From: Sphingopyxis macrogoltabida
GTDB taxonomy: Bacteria > Pseudomonadota > Alphaproteobacteria > Sphingomonadales > Sphingomonadaceae
Assembly: GCF_001307295.1 (NCBI RefSeq)
Contig: NZ_CP012700.1
Coordinates: forward strand, 3,661,001-3,725,000
DNA length: 64,000 bases
Reading direction: 5' to 3'
Part shown: positions 25,374-38,619 of the stretch, piece after piece
How positions within the stretch are numbered: the first letter of the stretch is position 1
Layout of the letters: every line of letters begins with the position of its first letter
Notes under the pieces: generated by a model
Databases searched by the model: none
The model's input: the letters and a program-made list of their open reading frames with translations, nothing else
Told to the model about the DNA's origin: nothing
Translations under genes and position numbers: made by a program

Positions 25374-26543
25374 CTATTCGGCCGGTGTCTCGTCGGTCTT
25401 CTTGCCGGTGCGCGTCCATGGGTAGAGGAACTGGCCCCAATAGTTTTTCGGGACATCCTCGGGGATGCCGTAATTTTCGGGCCAGCGGTCCTTCGGCAGA
25501 TGGAAGGTGCCAAAGAGCTTGTCGATCCACGGGAAGTGGATCGCGAAATTGACGTCGAACGCCTCGCGCTCGAGCCCGTGATGCCAGTGGTGAAAGCGCG
25601 GCGTCGCGATCCAGTGGCCGAGGCGGTTGAAATTGCCCCCGACATTGGCGTGGAGCAGCGACGACCAGACATAGACGAAGCCGATATAGGCCTGCATCAC
25701 CGACGGGCTGAAGCCGAGGGTGAACAGCGGCAGCGAGGTGATCGAACGCAAAAGGATGATCTCGACGAAATGCATCCGCGACCCTGCGAGCCAGTCCATC
25801 GACTTCGCGCTGTGATGCACCGCGTGGAAACCCCAGAGGAAGGGGTAGCGATGGAAGGTGCGGTGGAAGAAATATTGCGCCACGTCCGACGCGACGAGCA
25901 CGATCGCGAACTGGACGATCCAGGGCAATGAGGCGACCGCGGTGCGGAACGCCTGCCAGTTCGACGTATGTTCGTTGATGATCGTCGAGGGCGCGAGCGC
26001 AAGGAAGCCGAGCACCTGTACGAACATCGTGCTGACGAGATAATAGAAGAGGTCCTCGCGCCATTCGGTGCGGAACAGGCGCTGCGTCCGGCGATGCGGA
26101 AAGGCGCGCTCCAATGGCGCGAACATGAAGCCTGTGACGAGCAGGTTCACGACGAAAAAGTCGAGCCCGAAGAAAATGCCCCAGTCGCGCGTCTCCTGCG
26201 GCTGGACGTTCGAGCCGCCGACGAGGATTGCCGCCAGTCCGATCATCAGCGCGGTCAGGCCGAGCACCTTGCGCGGCCGCAGCAGCAGGCTGAGCAGGGA
26301 GAGGCCATAGCTGACGAGCAGCACCGCATGAACAAGGCCGCGAAATCCGCCCCAATCCTTGATGATCGCCAGCTCGGGGGTTGCGAACCAGTCGGGAAAG
26401 CGCAGCGCAACGACCATGAAAAAACCGGCGATTGCGAACAGCAGCCCGAAAAAGCCCGACAGCCAGCCGCTGCCGAAGCGGCGCACCTCGGTATGCGATT
26501 CGAGATCGCGCATCAGCTTCTGAAGATAGTCACGCTTTGCCAT
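25374..26543 (-). CDS. Sterol desaturase / fatty acid hydroxylase family protein
   Basis: A 389-residue integral membrane di-iron protein. Several membrane helices span about 25-250. The histidine clusters of the superfamily are 'YFFHRTFHRYPFLWGFHAVH' (HxxxH and HxxHH), 'LLHANVGG' and 'PRFHHWHHGLEREAFDVNFA'. Members hydroxylate or desaturate lipids, carotenoids or sphingoid bases; the substrate here is unknown. It is preceded by a single-gene promoter region with a palindromic repeat between it and ligA. Confidence 0.9.
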   Translation of the reverse strand: MAKRDYLQKLMRDLESHTEVRRFGSGWLSGFFGLLFAIAGFFMVVALRFPDWFATPELAIIKDWGGFRGLVHAVLLVSYGLSLLSLLLRPRKVLGLTALMIGLAAILVGGSNVQPQETRDWGIFFGLDFFVVNLLVTGFMFAPLERAFPHRRTQRLFRTEWREDLFYYLVSTMFVQVLGFLALAPSTIINEHTSNWQAFRTAVASLPWIVQFAIVLVASDVAQYFFHRTFHRYPFLWGFHAVHHSAKSMDWLAGSRMHFVEIILLRSITSLPLFTLGFSPSVMQAYIGFVYVWSSLLHANVGGNFNRLGHWIATPRFHHWHHGLEREAFDVNFAIHFPWIDKLFGTFHLPKDRWPENYGIPEDVPKNYWGQFLYPWTRTGKKTDETPAE

Positions 26544-26613
26544 GTGGCCCCTTCACAGCATATTGGCCGCGCCGTCTGTGACGATGCGCACCGTTCAGTC
26601 TCAGCCTCTCACT

Positions 26614-26690
26614 CGTCATGCCGGGCTTGACCCGGCACCCGCCTTCACTCCTGCAAGAAAGGCGGGCCCCGGATCAAGTCCGGGGTGACG
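26614..26690. repeat. REP-like palindromic repeat, TCATGCCGGGCTTGACCC family
   Basis: CGTCATGCCGGGCTTGACCC at 26614 pairs with ...GATCAAGTCCGGGGTGACG ending at 26690. The inner arms CCCGCCTT and AAGGCGGG extend the stem. It lies in the 159-base gap between ligA and the sterol desaturase gene. Confidence 0.88.
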
Positions 26691-26702
26691 GGATAGCGTT
26701 AC

Positions 26703-29918
<3,216 letters not shown>

Positions 29919-29922
<4 letters not shown>

Positions 29923-31604
29923 GCGGCGACCTCCAGCAACCGTTCGGCCTGCGCGCGCGCTTCGTCGGTGACTTCGGCGCCCGACAGCATGCGCGCGATT
30001 TCTTCGCGGCGGCCGGCGTCGTCGAGCGCGCGGACGCTGGTGCGGGTGACCGTCCCTTCGCTCGACTTGGCGATGATGAAATGCGCGGCGCCTTTCGCCG
30101 CGACCTGCGGGCTGTGCGTCACGGCGAGCAATTGCTTCCCCGCGCCCCCTCCCGTTCCCTTGGCCAGCCGCGCCAGCCGCTCGCCGATCGCGCTCGCCAC
30201 CGCGCCGCCGACGCCGCGGTCGATTTCGTCGAAGATGATCGTGTCAGCGCCGCCCTCTTCGGCGAGCGCGACCTTGAGCGCGAGGATGAAGCGCGAAAGC
30301 TCGCCGCCCGACGCGATCTTGGCGAGCGGCGCAAAGGGCGCGCCGGGGTTGGTCGAGATGAGGAATTCGACGCGGTCCATTCCGGCCTCGCCCCAGCGTT
30401 CCGCGGGCAGACGCTCGACGAGCGTCCGGAAACGCGCCGCGTCGAGCTTCAACGGCACCAGTTCGCCCGCCACCGCCGCGTCGAGCCGCGCCGCCGCTTT
30501 CGTGCGCAGGTCGGACAGTGCGGTCGCGGCATGGGTGTAGGCGGCGGCCGTCTCTGCCACCGCCGCTTCGAGCTTCGCGAGCCCGGCGCTGCCGCCCTCG
30601 ATCGCATCGAGCCGCGCGGCGAGGTCGCTGGTCAACGCCGCAAGATCGTCGGGCTGGACATTGTGTTTGCGCGCCATCGCGCGCAGTTCGAACAGGCGCG
30701 TCTCGGTCGCTTCGAGCCGCTCGGGGTCATATTCCATCGCGCGCGCCGCTTCGTGCAGCTTCGTCTCGGCCTCGTCGGCCTCGATGATCGCGCGGTCGAG
30801 CCCGGCAAGCGCCTCGGCGAGCAGCGGATGATCGCCCGCAAGCCGGTCGAGCCGCCGCGCCGCGCCGCGCAGCAGCGCCGGGCCGCTTTCGCTTCCCTCG
30901 AAGGCTTCCATGATCGCGCCGAGGTCGCCGGCCAGCCGTTCGCCCTTCTGCATCGCGGCGCGCGCTTCGGCGAGTTCGGCTTCCTCTCCCGGTTGCGGAC
31001 CGAGCGCCTGTAATTCGGTAACGCAATGCGCGAGCCATTCGCGATCGCGTTCGGCTTCGAGGATGGCGGCGCGCGCGGCGGCGAGTTTCGCTTCGGCGGC
31101 GCGCCACGCGGCATGCGCCGACGCCACCGCCGCCGTATCGGCGCGCGCATAGGTATCGAGCAGGGCCCGGTGCCCGGCGGGCGCCAGCAGGCCGCGGTCG
31201 TCGTGCTGGCCATGGATCTCGACCAGATGGGTGCCGATTTCGCGGAGCAGCGCCGCCGAACAGGGCTGGTCGTTGAGGAAGGCGCGGCTGCCGCCGTCGG
31301 CCTTCAGCGTGCGGCGTATCAGCAGCGGTTCGCCCGCTTCGAGCGCGATTTCGTTCGCGGCGAGCAGGTCGGCAAGCGACGTGCCCGGCGCGGGCGGTGC
31401 GAAGCTTGCCGTCACCTGTGCCTGATTGCTGCCCTGCCGAACCAGCGCGCTGTCGGCACGCATGCCGAGCGCGAGGCCGAGCGCATCGAGCAGGATCGAC
31501 TTGCCCGCCCCGGTCTCGCCGGTCAGCACGCCGAGCCCCGCCTCGAAATCGAGGTCGAGCCGCTCGATCAGCACGATATTGGCGATGGACAGGGCGGTCA
31601 GCAC
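29919..31604 (-). CDS. recN: DNA repair protein RecN
   Basis: A 561-residue SMC-like ATPase acting early in double-strand-break repair. Walker A is 'GVLTGETGAGKSILLDALGL'. Central coiled-coil arms are rich in Ala, Glu and Arg (about 160-370). The signature is 'IASGGELSRFILALKVAL', Walker B 'DTIIFDEIDRGVGGAVA', and the final motif 'VTHSPQVAAKGAAHFII'. The start is GTG 31604. It is the first gene of the recN-GNAT-ABM-ligA string. Confidence 0.96.
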
Positions 31605-31653
31605 AATGCGCCCCTTACATTAGAACAAAGCGCGAATCCACGCCGGCGCGAAA

Positions 31654-32445
31654 TCAGGCGCTCGGCGCGTGCTTCTGCATCAGCTTGTACGCGCGCTCGT
31701 ACCATTTGCTGCCCGGATAGTTGACGCCGAGCACCGCGGCCGATTTCTTGGCTTCCGCCGGGATGCCAAGCGCGAGATAGGATTCGGTCAGGCGATAAAG
31801 CGCCTCGGGCGCGTGGCTGGTCGTCTGATATTTGTCGATGACCTCGCGGAAGCGGATCGACGCGGCGAGCCAGTTCGAGCTGCGCTGATAGAAACGGCCG
31901 ATCTCCATTTCCTTGCCGGCAAGGTGATCCTGCACGAGGTCGACCTTCAACCGCGCGTCGGCGGCATAGCGGCTGTCGGGATAGCGGCGGATGACCTCGC
32001 CCAGCGCGTTCGACGCCTGCTGGGTGATCTTCTGGTCGCGGGTCACATCGCTGATCTGCTCATAATAGCTGACGCCAATCAGATAATAGGCATAAGCCGC
32101 GTCCTTGTTGCCCGGATGGATGGCGAGGAAGCGCTGCGCAGATTCGATCGCCGGGGTATATTCGCGGTCCATATAATAGCTGAACGAGCTCATCAGCTGC
32201 GCCCGGCGCGCCCAGGGCGAATAGGGATGCTGGCGCTCGACCTCGTCGAACAGCGCGGCGGCAAGGCGATACTGGCGCCGTTCGAGCCGGTCCTGCGCGG
32301 CGCGGTAAAGCGTGTTGACGTCGCGCGCGACATAGCGCGTGTCCTTCTTGACCCCGCCACCCCCGGCACAGGCCGCCAGAGGCGAAATCAACAGGGCGGC
32401 GGCGAGCAGGCGCGTCATGGCGCGCGAAGAGGGACGCTGAGTCAT
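31654..32445 (-). CDS. bamD: Outer-membrane assembly lipoprotein BamD
   Basis: A 263-residue lipoprotein of the BAM complex that inserts beta-barrel proteins. The lipobox 'SPLAACAGGGG' follows a signal peptide. TPR-like repeats follow: 'NTLYRAAQDRLERRQYRLAA', 'VERQHPYSPWARRAQLMSSF', 'AQRFLAIHPGNKDAAYAYYL'. ATG 32445 (MTQRPSSRAM) gives a sensible signal peptide; the frame is open to 32526. It precedes recN by 49 bases on the same strand. Confidence 0.94.
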   Translation of the reverse strand: MTQRPSSRAMTRLLAAALLISPLAACAGGGGVKKDTRYVARDVNTLYRAAQDRLERRQYRLAAALFDEVERQHPYSPWARRAQLMSSFSYYMDREYTPAIESAQRFLAIHPGNKDAAYAYYLIGVSYYEQISDVTRDQKITQQASNALGEVIRRYPDSRYAADARLKVDLVQDHLAGKEMEIGRFYQRSSNWLAASIRFREVIDKYQTTSHAPEALYRLTESYLALGIPAEAKKSAAVLGVNYPGSKWYERAYKLMQKHAPSA

Positions 32446-32506
32446 GCGGGCGGTATAGCCACAGCGCGCATGAACGCAAAATAAATGATCGCCTGTGGAC
32501 GCAGCT

Positions 32507-33226
32507 TTACGGCGCCTTGACGACACAGCCTTTCGGTGCGTCAGCGGGCGCGGGAATCCGGCGGGCGGTCTTGATCGTCACCATCGGTTCGAGCATCTGG
32601 CCCTGCATCACGCCTTCGCCCGCAGTCGGCGAGACCGGAGCCGCAAAAATCTTTTCGGCGACGTCGGCGCCGCCGACCAGCTCGCCGAACACCGCAAAGC
32701 CCGCATTGTCGCCGCTCTGCGCCGGATCGGCGTCGAAACCCGGGATATCGCTGAGCAGCAGGAAGAAATCGGTCATCGCGTCGCCGGGCGCGAGCCGCGC
32801 CATCACCAGCGCCCCCTTGCAATTGGTGAGGCCCGTGACGTTCGTCGGCTCGTGCGCGATGACGGGGAAATTCTTGCGCGCGTCGCCGCGATTGCCTGCC
32901 TGAATGAGCTGGCTGGCGGGCCCCCAGCTACGTGTCGAACGATAGAATTTGAACCCGTCCATCCGCTTCGTATCGACATAGCGGAGGAAATTGGCGGCGG
33001 TGACCGGCGCGCGCTTGTCCTCGAGCCGCACCGTGATCGTGCCGAGATCGGTCGCGAGCGCAACATATGGCCGTGTGTCGGTATCCACGACCGATGTAAC
33101 GGGCGTAGGGACCGGCGGCGCAGGCGGCGGCAATTGGGTCGCCGAGGGTGGAACGGTCGGGGTGGTCGGACCTTGGGCGGCGAGCGCGAGCGCGGAGAGA
33201 ATGATGGTCAGCATGGGCCAAGGCAT
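32507..33226 (-). CDS. Secreted cyclophilin-type peptidyl-prolyl isomerase, degenerate active site
   Basis: About 239 residues. An N-terminal signal segment (LTIILSALALAAQG) is followed by a Pro-rich linker and a cyclophilin domain ('TDLGTITVRLEDKRAPVTAA', 'FLRYVDTKRMDGFKFYRSTR'). The catalytic Arg survives in FKFYRST and 'LIQAGNRGD' is kept, but the usual S-Q-F-F-I is replaced by 'MTDFFLLLSD' (Gln to Asp). It may be a weakly active or chaperone-only periplasmic PPIase. Met at 33214 is an alternative start. Confidence 0.85.
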   Translation of the reverse strand: MPWPMLTIILSALALAAQGPTTPTVPPSATQLPPPAPPVPTPVTSVVDTDTRPYVALATDLGTITVRLEDKRAPVTAANFLRYVDTKRMDGFKFYRSTRSWGPASQLIQAGNRGDARKNFPVIAHEPTNVTGLTNCKGALVMARLAPGDAMTDFFLLLSDIPGFDADPAQSGDNAGFAVFGELVGGADVAEKIFAAPVSPTAGEGVMQGQMLEPMVTIKTARRIPAPADAPKGCVVKAP

Positions 33227-33316
33227 AACCGCGCGGCGCGGCGGTGGCGACCCCTTTTGCTGTTTGTCAGCGCGGCCGCCTTCGTTAAGACACCCCGGTT
33301 GAACAAGGGGATTGGC

Positions 33317-34849
33317 ATGCGTTTTCCAGCGCTTCTGTGTGCGGCAGGTCTGACGGCGGCTTCCCTGGCAACGGCCGCGCTGGCATCACCGCCCGAAACG
33401 GCCGATGCCGACACCAAAGCCTGGTGGTCGATCACAGAGGAGCTGTCGAGCGACGCGATGGAAGGCCGCGACACGGGTTCGGCGGGTTATGATCGCGCTG
33501 CCGATGTCGTCGCGCGCGCCTTCGCGGCGGCCGGGCTCAAGCCCGCCGGTAACGACGGCGGCTGGTTCCAGCCGGTGGCCATGGACGAGATCGCGATCAC
33601 CCGCGCCGCATTGCGCGTCGGCGGCCGCCCGTTGACCTTCCTGTACGATTATCGCTTCACCCCCACAGCGGCGATGCCTTTGCAGTTCACCGCCCCGCTC
33701 GCCTATCGCGGCTATTGCGATGCGTCGGTACTAGGCATGGTCGCAGGCAAGATCGTCATCTGCCATGCGACGCGGCGCGCCGGACTGCCCGGCGATGCCG
33801 ACCGCGAAGCCGCGGTCAAGGCGGCGGGCGGCATCGGCATATTGAGCATCGCCGACCCCGGCTTCACCGTCGAGCCGCCGCGCTGGCCCGCCGCCTATGC
33901 ACGGCAGGTCAGGCTCGCGGGAGCTTCCGCCGATACCGACCGCTTCGTACGGATCGTCGTCAATGCGGGCGCGCTCGGCACCCTCACCGGCAAGAGCGGC
34001 GCCGAGGCCGCCGACCTGATCGCGCGGGGCAGCCGCGGCGACCCGCTGCCCGCTTTCGACATCGCCGATCCGCTCGACGCGCGTATCGAGACCAAGGCCC
34101 GCCGGATCAGCTCGTCGAACGTGCTGGGGCTGCTGCCCGGGACCGATCCGGCGCGCGCCGGCGAAGCGATCGTCCTGTCCGCCCATCTCGACGGGTACGG
34201 CTATGGCGAGCCGATCGGCGGCGACAATCTCTATAACGGCACGCTCGACGATGCCGCCTATGTCGCGCTGCTGATTCGCCTCGCGCAGCAGCGGCAGGGC
34301 AAGGGTTATGCGCGCCCGGTGCTGTTCGCGGCCTTTGCGGGCGAAGAAAAGGGACTGCTCGGCGGCGAATATTTCGTCACCCATCCGACGCTCCCCAAGG
34401 CGGCGCTGGCGGGGAACATCAACCTCGACCAGCTCCGGCCGATCTTCCCGCTCGACCTGCTCACCGTCCATGCGCTCGAAGACAACAGCCTCGGCGTCGA
34501 TGCCCGGGATGTGGCGACGGGGCTGGGCATCGCGGTCCAGCGCGACCCCGAACCCGAACGCAACATGCTGAAGCGGTCGGAGCATTGGGCGTTCATCAAG
34601 GCGGGCATCCCGGCGACGGGCTTCGTCTTCGGATATCGCCCGGGCACAAAGAGCGAGGAAATATACCGGCACTGGTACAAGACCGGCTATCACACGCCGC
34701 AGGACGATCCGGGTCAGCCGATCGACTGGCAGGCGGCGGGTGATTTCAACCGCTTCTTCTATGCGCTGGTCGACCGGGTTGCGAACAAGGATAGCGTGCC
34801 GGGATGGAATGCGGATAGTCCATTGCGACCCGGATACTTAAAACCGTAA
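33317..34849 (+). CDS. M28-family metallopeptidase (secreted)
   Basis: A 510-residue zinc aminopeptidase-like protein with a signal peptide (1-24, ending ALASPPE). A PA-type inserted domain (about 130-230) precedes the peptidase core. Zinc ligands and catalytic residues are visible: 'VLSAHLDGYG', 'NGTLDDAAYVALL' (bridging Asp), 'FAAFAGEEKGLLGGEYF' (Glu-Glu), 'NINLDQ' and 'KTGYHTPQDD' (final His). ATG 33317 is chosen over the long upstream frame, which is the antisense shadow of the cyclophilin gene. It is monocistronic. Confidence 0.92.
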   Translation: MRFPALLCAAGLTAASLATAALASPPETADADTKAWWSITEELSSDAMEGRDTGSAGYDRAADVVARAFAAAGLKPAGNDGGWFQPVAMDEIAITRAALRVGGRPLTFLYDYRFTPTAAMPLQFTAPLAYRGYCDASVLGMVAGKIVICHATRRAGLPGDADREAAVKAAGGIGILSIADPGFTVEPPRWPAAYARQVRLAGASADTDRFVRIVVNAGALGTLTGKSGAEAADLIARGSRGDPLPAFDIADPLDARIETKARRISSSNVLGLLPGTDPARAGEAIVLSAHLDGYGYGEPIGGDNLYNGTLDDAAYVALLIRLAQQRQGKGYARPVLFAAFAGEEKGLLGGEYFVTHPTLPKAALAGNINLDQLRPIFPLDLLTVHALEDNSLGVDARDVATGLGIAVQRDPEPERNMLKRSEHWAFIKAGIPATGFVFGYRPGTKSEEIYRHWYKTGYHTPQDDPGQPIDWQAAGDFNRFFYALVDRVANKDSVPGWNADSPLRPGYLKP

Positions 34850-34879
34850 GCTGGCTCGGGCCGCGCTCCGATAGTCTCG

Positions 34880-35707
34880 TCAGGCGGTTTTACAGGAGCC
34901 GCCGCTAAATTTGCCTGTCTTCCCGCTCGCAAAGTGTCGCGTTCGGGCGAGGCGATCCCGAAGATCGGCCGTCACGGCATCTTGCACCCATGCGTCCCCG
35001 AGTTTCGCGATTTCGGGCTTTTTACCCAATGCGTACAGGATATCGCGAATATCTTCCGACGCTGGCCGCCCGAGAACAATATTGCCGGCGAACATGGGAT
35101 CGCCAAGTTCGGAAGCGCGGCGCTCCCACTGGCCACGCTTTGTCTGGTCGAGTTCGACCCAAAAATAATGATTCGCCAAATGATAGGCGGCCGATGAGCT
35201 GCCTTTATTCGCGCGCTGTATCCACACGTCTGGACCATTGCGGGCGGTAGCCAAGGCAGCGCGCGCTCTGCGAATATTCGCGACATAAAAATACCGGTCG
35301 TTCAGACCGGCCCCACCGCAGGTGGGGAGCAAGCGGCGATTGCGATATCCATTTTCCAACAGTCGAAGAGCGGCATCGTAAAACACCAGCTTGTGTCGCG
35401 TTTCGACGGCGCGCTGGCCCTCCCACATCCAATCGTCGGCCATGGACTCCATGGTATCCGGGTCGCCCGCCCGAATAGCCCGACTCGCCCAAAGCTTCGC
35501 ATTGCGACGGTCCTCCCGCACCAGAGCATATTCCTGCCAAACTTGTCCGGTGGCCCGGATATCGCCCTGATCCGCCAACCGGATCAGGGCGCGCAATTCC
35601 TTGTCTGGCATAGGATCGACGCAAGCGCAGGCACTAGTCGGAACGCTAAAGGAGGCGGCGATGGCGAGAAGCACCGTAACCAATAGCAATGTCATTGATC
35701 TCGGCAC
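34880..35707 (-). CDS. Secreted hypothetical protein with helical repeat (Sel1/TPR-like) character
   Basis: A 275-residue protein not recognised as a named family. GTG 35707 is favoured by a GGGGAGG sequence seven bases upstream. The signal peptide is about 1-28 (TLLLVTVLLAIAASFSVPTS). The mature part has paired helices spaced like Sel1 repeats: 'LIRLADQGDIRATGQVWQEY', 'WASRAIRAGDPDTMESMADD', 'RANKGSSSAAYHLANHYFW'. Four cysteines are near the ends. Its base composition is visibly lower in GC than its neighbours, suggesting recent acquisition. Confidence 0.6.
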   Translation of the reverse strand: MPRSMTLLLVTVLLAIAASFSVPTSACACVDPMPDKELRALIRLADQGDIRATGQVWQEYALVREDRRNAKLWASRAIRAGDPDTMESMADDWMWEGQRAVETRHKLVFYDAALRLLENGYRNRRLLPTCGGAGLNDRYFYVANIRRARAALATARNGPDVWIQRANKGSSSAAYHLANHYFWVELDQTKRGQWERRASELGDPMFAGNIVLGRPASEDIRDILYALGKKPEIAKLGDAWVQDAVTADLRDRLARTRHFASGKTGKFSGGSCKTA

Positions 35708-35758
35708 CGCTCACCCTCCCCTGCGATTGGCACCATTCATATCGCTTCAAATGTTAAC

Positions 35759-35787
35759 AAAAAAGGGGCCGCAAACGCGGCCCCTTT
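35759..35787 (-). terminator. Terminator of pnp
   Basis: On the minus strand GGGGCCGC, GTTT and GCGGCCCC are followed by a run of at least six T (35759-35764 as A). It lies about 25 bases after the pnp stop. Confidence 0.88.
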
Positions 35788-35810
35788 CCCTTGTTCGATA
35801 GCCGAAGGAC

Positions 35811-38132
35811 TTAGTCCTTCAGGAAATCGGGCACATGGCCCTGATCTTCCGGACCGTCGTTGCGCTCGCGGCGCCCTTCGCCTCGGGTGCCACGGTCGCC
35901 GCCGTCGCGGCGCGGACCGCGATCGCGGCCACCGCCGCCACGCGGACCACGGTCACCGCGGTCGCCGTCGCGGCGCGGACCACGATCGCCGCGCGGTTCG
36001 CGGGGTTCGCGCGCCGGGCGGGTGTCTTCCAACTCTTCGCCGGTTTCCTGATCGACGACGCGCATCGACAGGCGGACCTTGCCGCGCTGGTCGATCTCGA
36101 GCACCTTGACCTTGACTTCCTGACCTTCGGCGAGGACGTCCGAGACCTTCTCGACGCGTTCGTTCTTGATTTCGCTGACGTGGACGAGACCGTCCTTGCC
36201 GCCCATGAAATTCACGAACGCACCGAAATCGACGAGGTTGACGACCTTGCCGTCATAGATCTTGCCGACTTCGGCTTCCTCGACGATGCCGCTGATCCAC
36301 TTGCGGGCTGCTTCGATCTGGTCGAGGTCGCTCGACGAGATCTTGATCAGGCCTTCGTCGTCGATGTCGACCTTGGCGCCGGTGGTCGCGACGATCTCGC
36401 GGATCACCTTGCCGCCGGTACCGATGACGTCGCGGATCTTTGACTTGTCGATCTGCATCGTCTCGATGCGCGGCGCGTGCGCCGACAATTCGCTGCGGGT
36501 TTCGCCGAGCGCCTTGTTCATCTCACCGAGGATGTGCGCGCGGCCTTCCTTGGCCTGGTTCAGCGCGGCTTCGAAGATCTCGCGCGTGATGCCCGCGATC
36601 TTGATGTCCATCTGCATCGTGGTGATGCCTTCGGACGTGCCGGCCACCTTGAAGTCCATGTCGCCGAGGTGATCCTCGTCGCCGAGGATGTCGCTGAGGA
36701 TCGCATAATCCTTGCCTTCGAGGATCAGGCCCATCGCGATGCCCGAGACGGGACGCTTGATCGGCACGCCGGCGTCCATCATCGCAAGGCTGCCGCCGCA
36801 GACCGACGCCATCGACGACGAGCCGTTCGACTCGGTGATGTCGCTGGTGAGGCGGATCGTATAGGGGAATTCGTCCTTCGTCGGCAGCACGGGGTGCAGC
36901 GCACGCCATGCCAGCTTGCCATGACCGACTTCGCGGCGGCCCGGCGCGCCGAAGCGGCCGACTTCACCGACCGAATAGGGCGGGAAGTTATAGTGCAGCA
37001 TGAAGTTCTGGTACGACAGCCCGTTGAGGCCATCGACCATCTGTTCGCTTTCCTTGGTGCCGAGCGTCGCGGTCGCAATGGTCTGCGTTTCACCGCGGGT
37101 GAACAGCGCCGAGCCGTGCGCGCGGGGCAGGAAGTGCGTTTCGGCGACGATCGGACGGATCTGGGTCGTCGTGCGGCCGTCGATGCGCTTGCCGTCCTTC
37201 AGGATGGCGCCGCGAACGATTTCGGCTTCGAGCTTCTTGGTCAGCTTGATGCCGGCCATGACTTCCTGCGGGCTGAGGCCGTCTTCGGCGAACTGTGCCT
37301 TCGCCTTCGCGCGCGCTTCGTTGAGCGCGTTCGAGCGGGCCGACTTGTCGGTCAGCTTGTAGGCGGCGGCGATGTCCTTGCCGATCAGCTTCTTCAGCTT
37401 GTCCTTGATCGCGGCATTGTCGTCGCCGGCGGCGACTTCCCACGGATCCTTGGCAGCCTGTTCGGCGAGCTTGACGATCGCCTTGACGACTTCCTTGCAC
37501 GCGTCGTGCGCGAACAGCACGGCGCCGAGCATGACCTCTTCCGACAGCTCATTGGCTTCGGATTCGACCATCATCACCGCGTCGTAAGTGGCGGCGACGA
37601 CGAGGTCGAGGTCGCCCTCGGCAACCTGCGCATCGGTCGGGTTCAGGATATATTCGCCGTCGACATAGCCGACGCGCGCAGCGCCGATCGGGCCCATGAA
37701 GGGCACGCCCGAGATGGTGAGCGCGGCCGACGCCGCGACCATCGCGAGGATGTCGGGCTCGTTGTGGCCGTCATAGCTCAGAACCTGAGCAATGGCATTG
37801 ATTTCGTTGTAGAAACCTTCGGGGAACAGCGGACGGATCGGACGGTCGATCAGGCGGCTGACGAGCGTTTCCTTTTCGGTCGCGCCGCGTTCGCGCTTGA
37901 AGAAGCCGCCCGGGATGCGGCCGGCGGCCGAATATTTTTCCTGATAGTGGACGGTGAGCGGGAAGAAATCCTGCCCGTCCTTCACCGACTTCGCGGCGGT
38001 CACGGCGCACAAAACGACCGTTTCGCCCAGCGTCGCCATCACGGCGCCGTCGGCCTGACGGGCAACCTTACCCGTTTCGAGCGTCAGCGTTTCACCGCCC
38101 CACTCGATCGATACTTTTTTCACGTCAAACAT
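35811..38132 (-). CDS. pnp: Polyribonucleotide nucleotidyltransferase
   Basis: A 773-residue 3'-5' phosphorolytic exoribonuclease. Two RNase PH domains are visible (first about 1-230, '[20 protein letters not shown]'; second about 320-550, '[20 protein letters not shown]'). They are followed by a KH domain ('[20 protein letters not shown]') and an S1 domain ('[20 protein letters not shown]'). After S1 comes a 65-residue tail rich in Arg, Gly and Asp with repeated RGPRRDG-like units, longer than in E. coli Pnp. ATG 38132 has AAGGAA upstream. It follows rpsO, the conserved order. Confidence 0.98.
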   Translation of the reverse strand: MFDVKKVSIEWGGETLTLETGKVARQADGAVMATLGETVVLCAVTAAKSVKDGQDFFPLTVHYQEKYSAAGRIPGGFFKRERGATEKETLVSRLIDRPIRPLFPEGFYNEINAIAQVLSYDGHNEPDILAMVAASAALTISGVPFMGPIGAARVGYVDGEYILNPTDAQVAEGDLDLVVAATYDAVMMVESEANELSEEVMLGAVLFAHDACKEVVKAIVKLAEQAAKDPWEVAAGDDNAAIKDKLKKLIGKDIAAAYKLTDKSARSNALNEARAKAKAQFAEDGLSPQEVMAGIKLTKKLEAEIVRGAILKDGKRIDGRTTTQIRPIVAETHFLPRAHGSALFTRGETQTIATATLGTKESEQMVDGLNGLSYQNFMLHYNFPPYSVGEVGRFGAPGRREVGHGKLAWRALHPVLPTKDEFPYTIRLTSDITESNGSSSMASVCGGSLAMMDAGVPIKRPVSGIAMGLILEGKDYAILSDILGDEDHLGDMDFKVAGTSEGITTMQMDIKIAGITREIFEAALNQAKEGRAHILGEMNKALGETRSELSAHAPRIETMQIDKSKIRDVIGTGGKVIREIVATTGAKVDIDDEGLIKISSSDLDQIEAARKWISGIVEEAEVGKIYDGKVVNLVDFGAFVNFMGGKDGLVHVSEIKNERVEKVSDVLAEGQEVKVKVLEIDQRGKVRLSMRVVDQETGEELEDTRPAREPREPRGDRGPRRDGDRGDRGPRGGGGRDRGPRRDGGDRGTRGEGRRERNDGPEDQGHVPDFLKD

Positions 38133-38291
38133 GTGGTTTCCTTCGCCCGCCGGGCCCTATGCCGGGCGGGGCCTCTGATTCCGGGCAATCCGGCCCGGGG
38201 CGGTTCAGGGCATCGGTCTGCCCTATGGCGGTCCCGCCGGATGCGGGAGCGGCCCTGCGGTCCGGCGCAAGAGCGCGGGACCAATATGACA

Positions 38292-38315
38292 GCGGCCCCG
38301 GAAGTCCGGGGCCGC
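38292..38315 (-). terminator. rpsO-pnp intergenic hairpin
   Basis: GCGGCCCCGGAC and its complement form a strong stem ten bases after the rpsO stop. There is no T-run on the minus strand, so it is either an attenuator or an RNA-processing/stability hairpin, as in the rpsO-pnp operon of E. coli. Confidence 0.55.
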
Positions 38316-38324
38316 CAGAAATTC

Positions 38325-38594
38325 TTATTTGCGGAGACCGAGCTTCGCGATCAGCGCCTGATAGCGGCCCTCGTCCTTCTTCTTCAGATAGTCGAGGAGG
38401 CTGCGGCGCTTGTTGACCATCATCAGCAGCCCGCGGCGGCTGTGGTTGTCCTTGTGGTTCGCCTTGAAATGGTCGGTCAGATTGTTGATGCGGTCGGTCA
38501 GGATCGCGACCTGAACTTCCGGCGAGCCGGTATCACCCTGTTTGCGGGCATTGTCGTTGATGACTTCGGTCTTGCGCTCGGCGGTAATCGACAT
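38325..38594 (-). CDS. rpsO: 30S ribosomal protein S15
   Basis: An 89-residue S15. It has '[20 protein letters not shown]', '[20 protein letters not shown]', '[20 protein letters not shown]' and the final '[13 protein letters not shown]', all canonical. It binds the central domain of 16S rRNA early in assembly. ATG 38594 follows GAAGGAAG; an ATG at 38615 upstream is not family-like. It lies between truB and pnp. Confidence 0.98.
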   Translation of the reverse strand: MSITAERKTEVINDNARKQGDTGSPEVQVAILTDRINNLTDHFKANHKDNHSRRGLLMMVNKRRSLLDYLKKKDEGRYQALIAKLGLRK

Positions 38595-38619
38595 ATGCAA
38601 ACTTCCTTCGAACATCGTG

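Noticed and set aside
32495..33316. A 274-codon extension upstream of the M28 peptidase
   Set aside because: It is antisense to the cyclophilin gene; the true start at 33317 is followed by a clear signal peptide.
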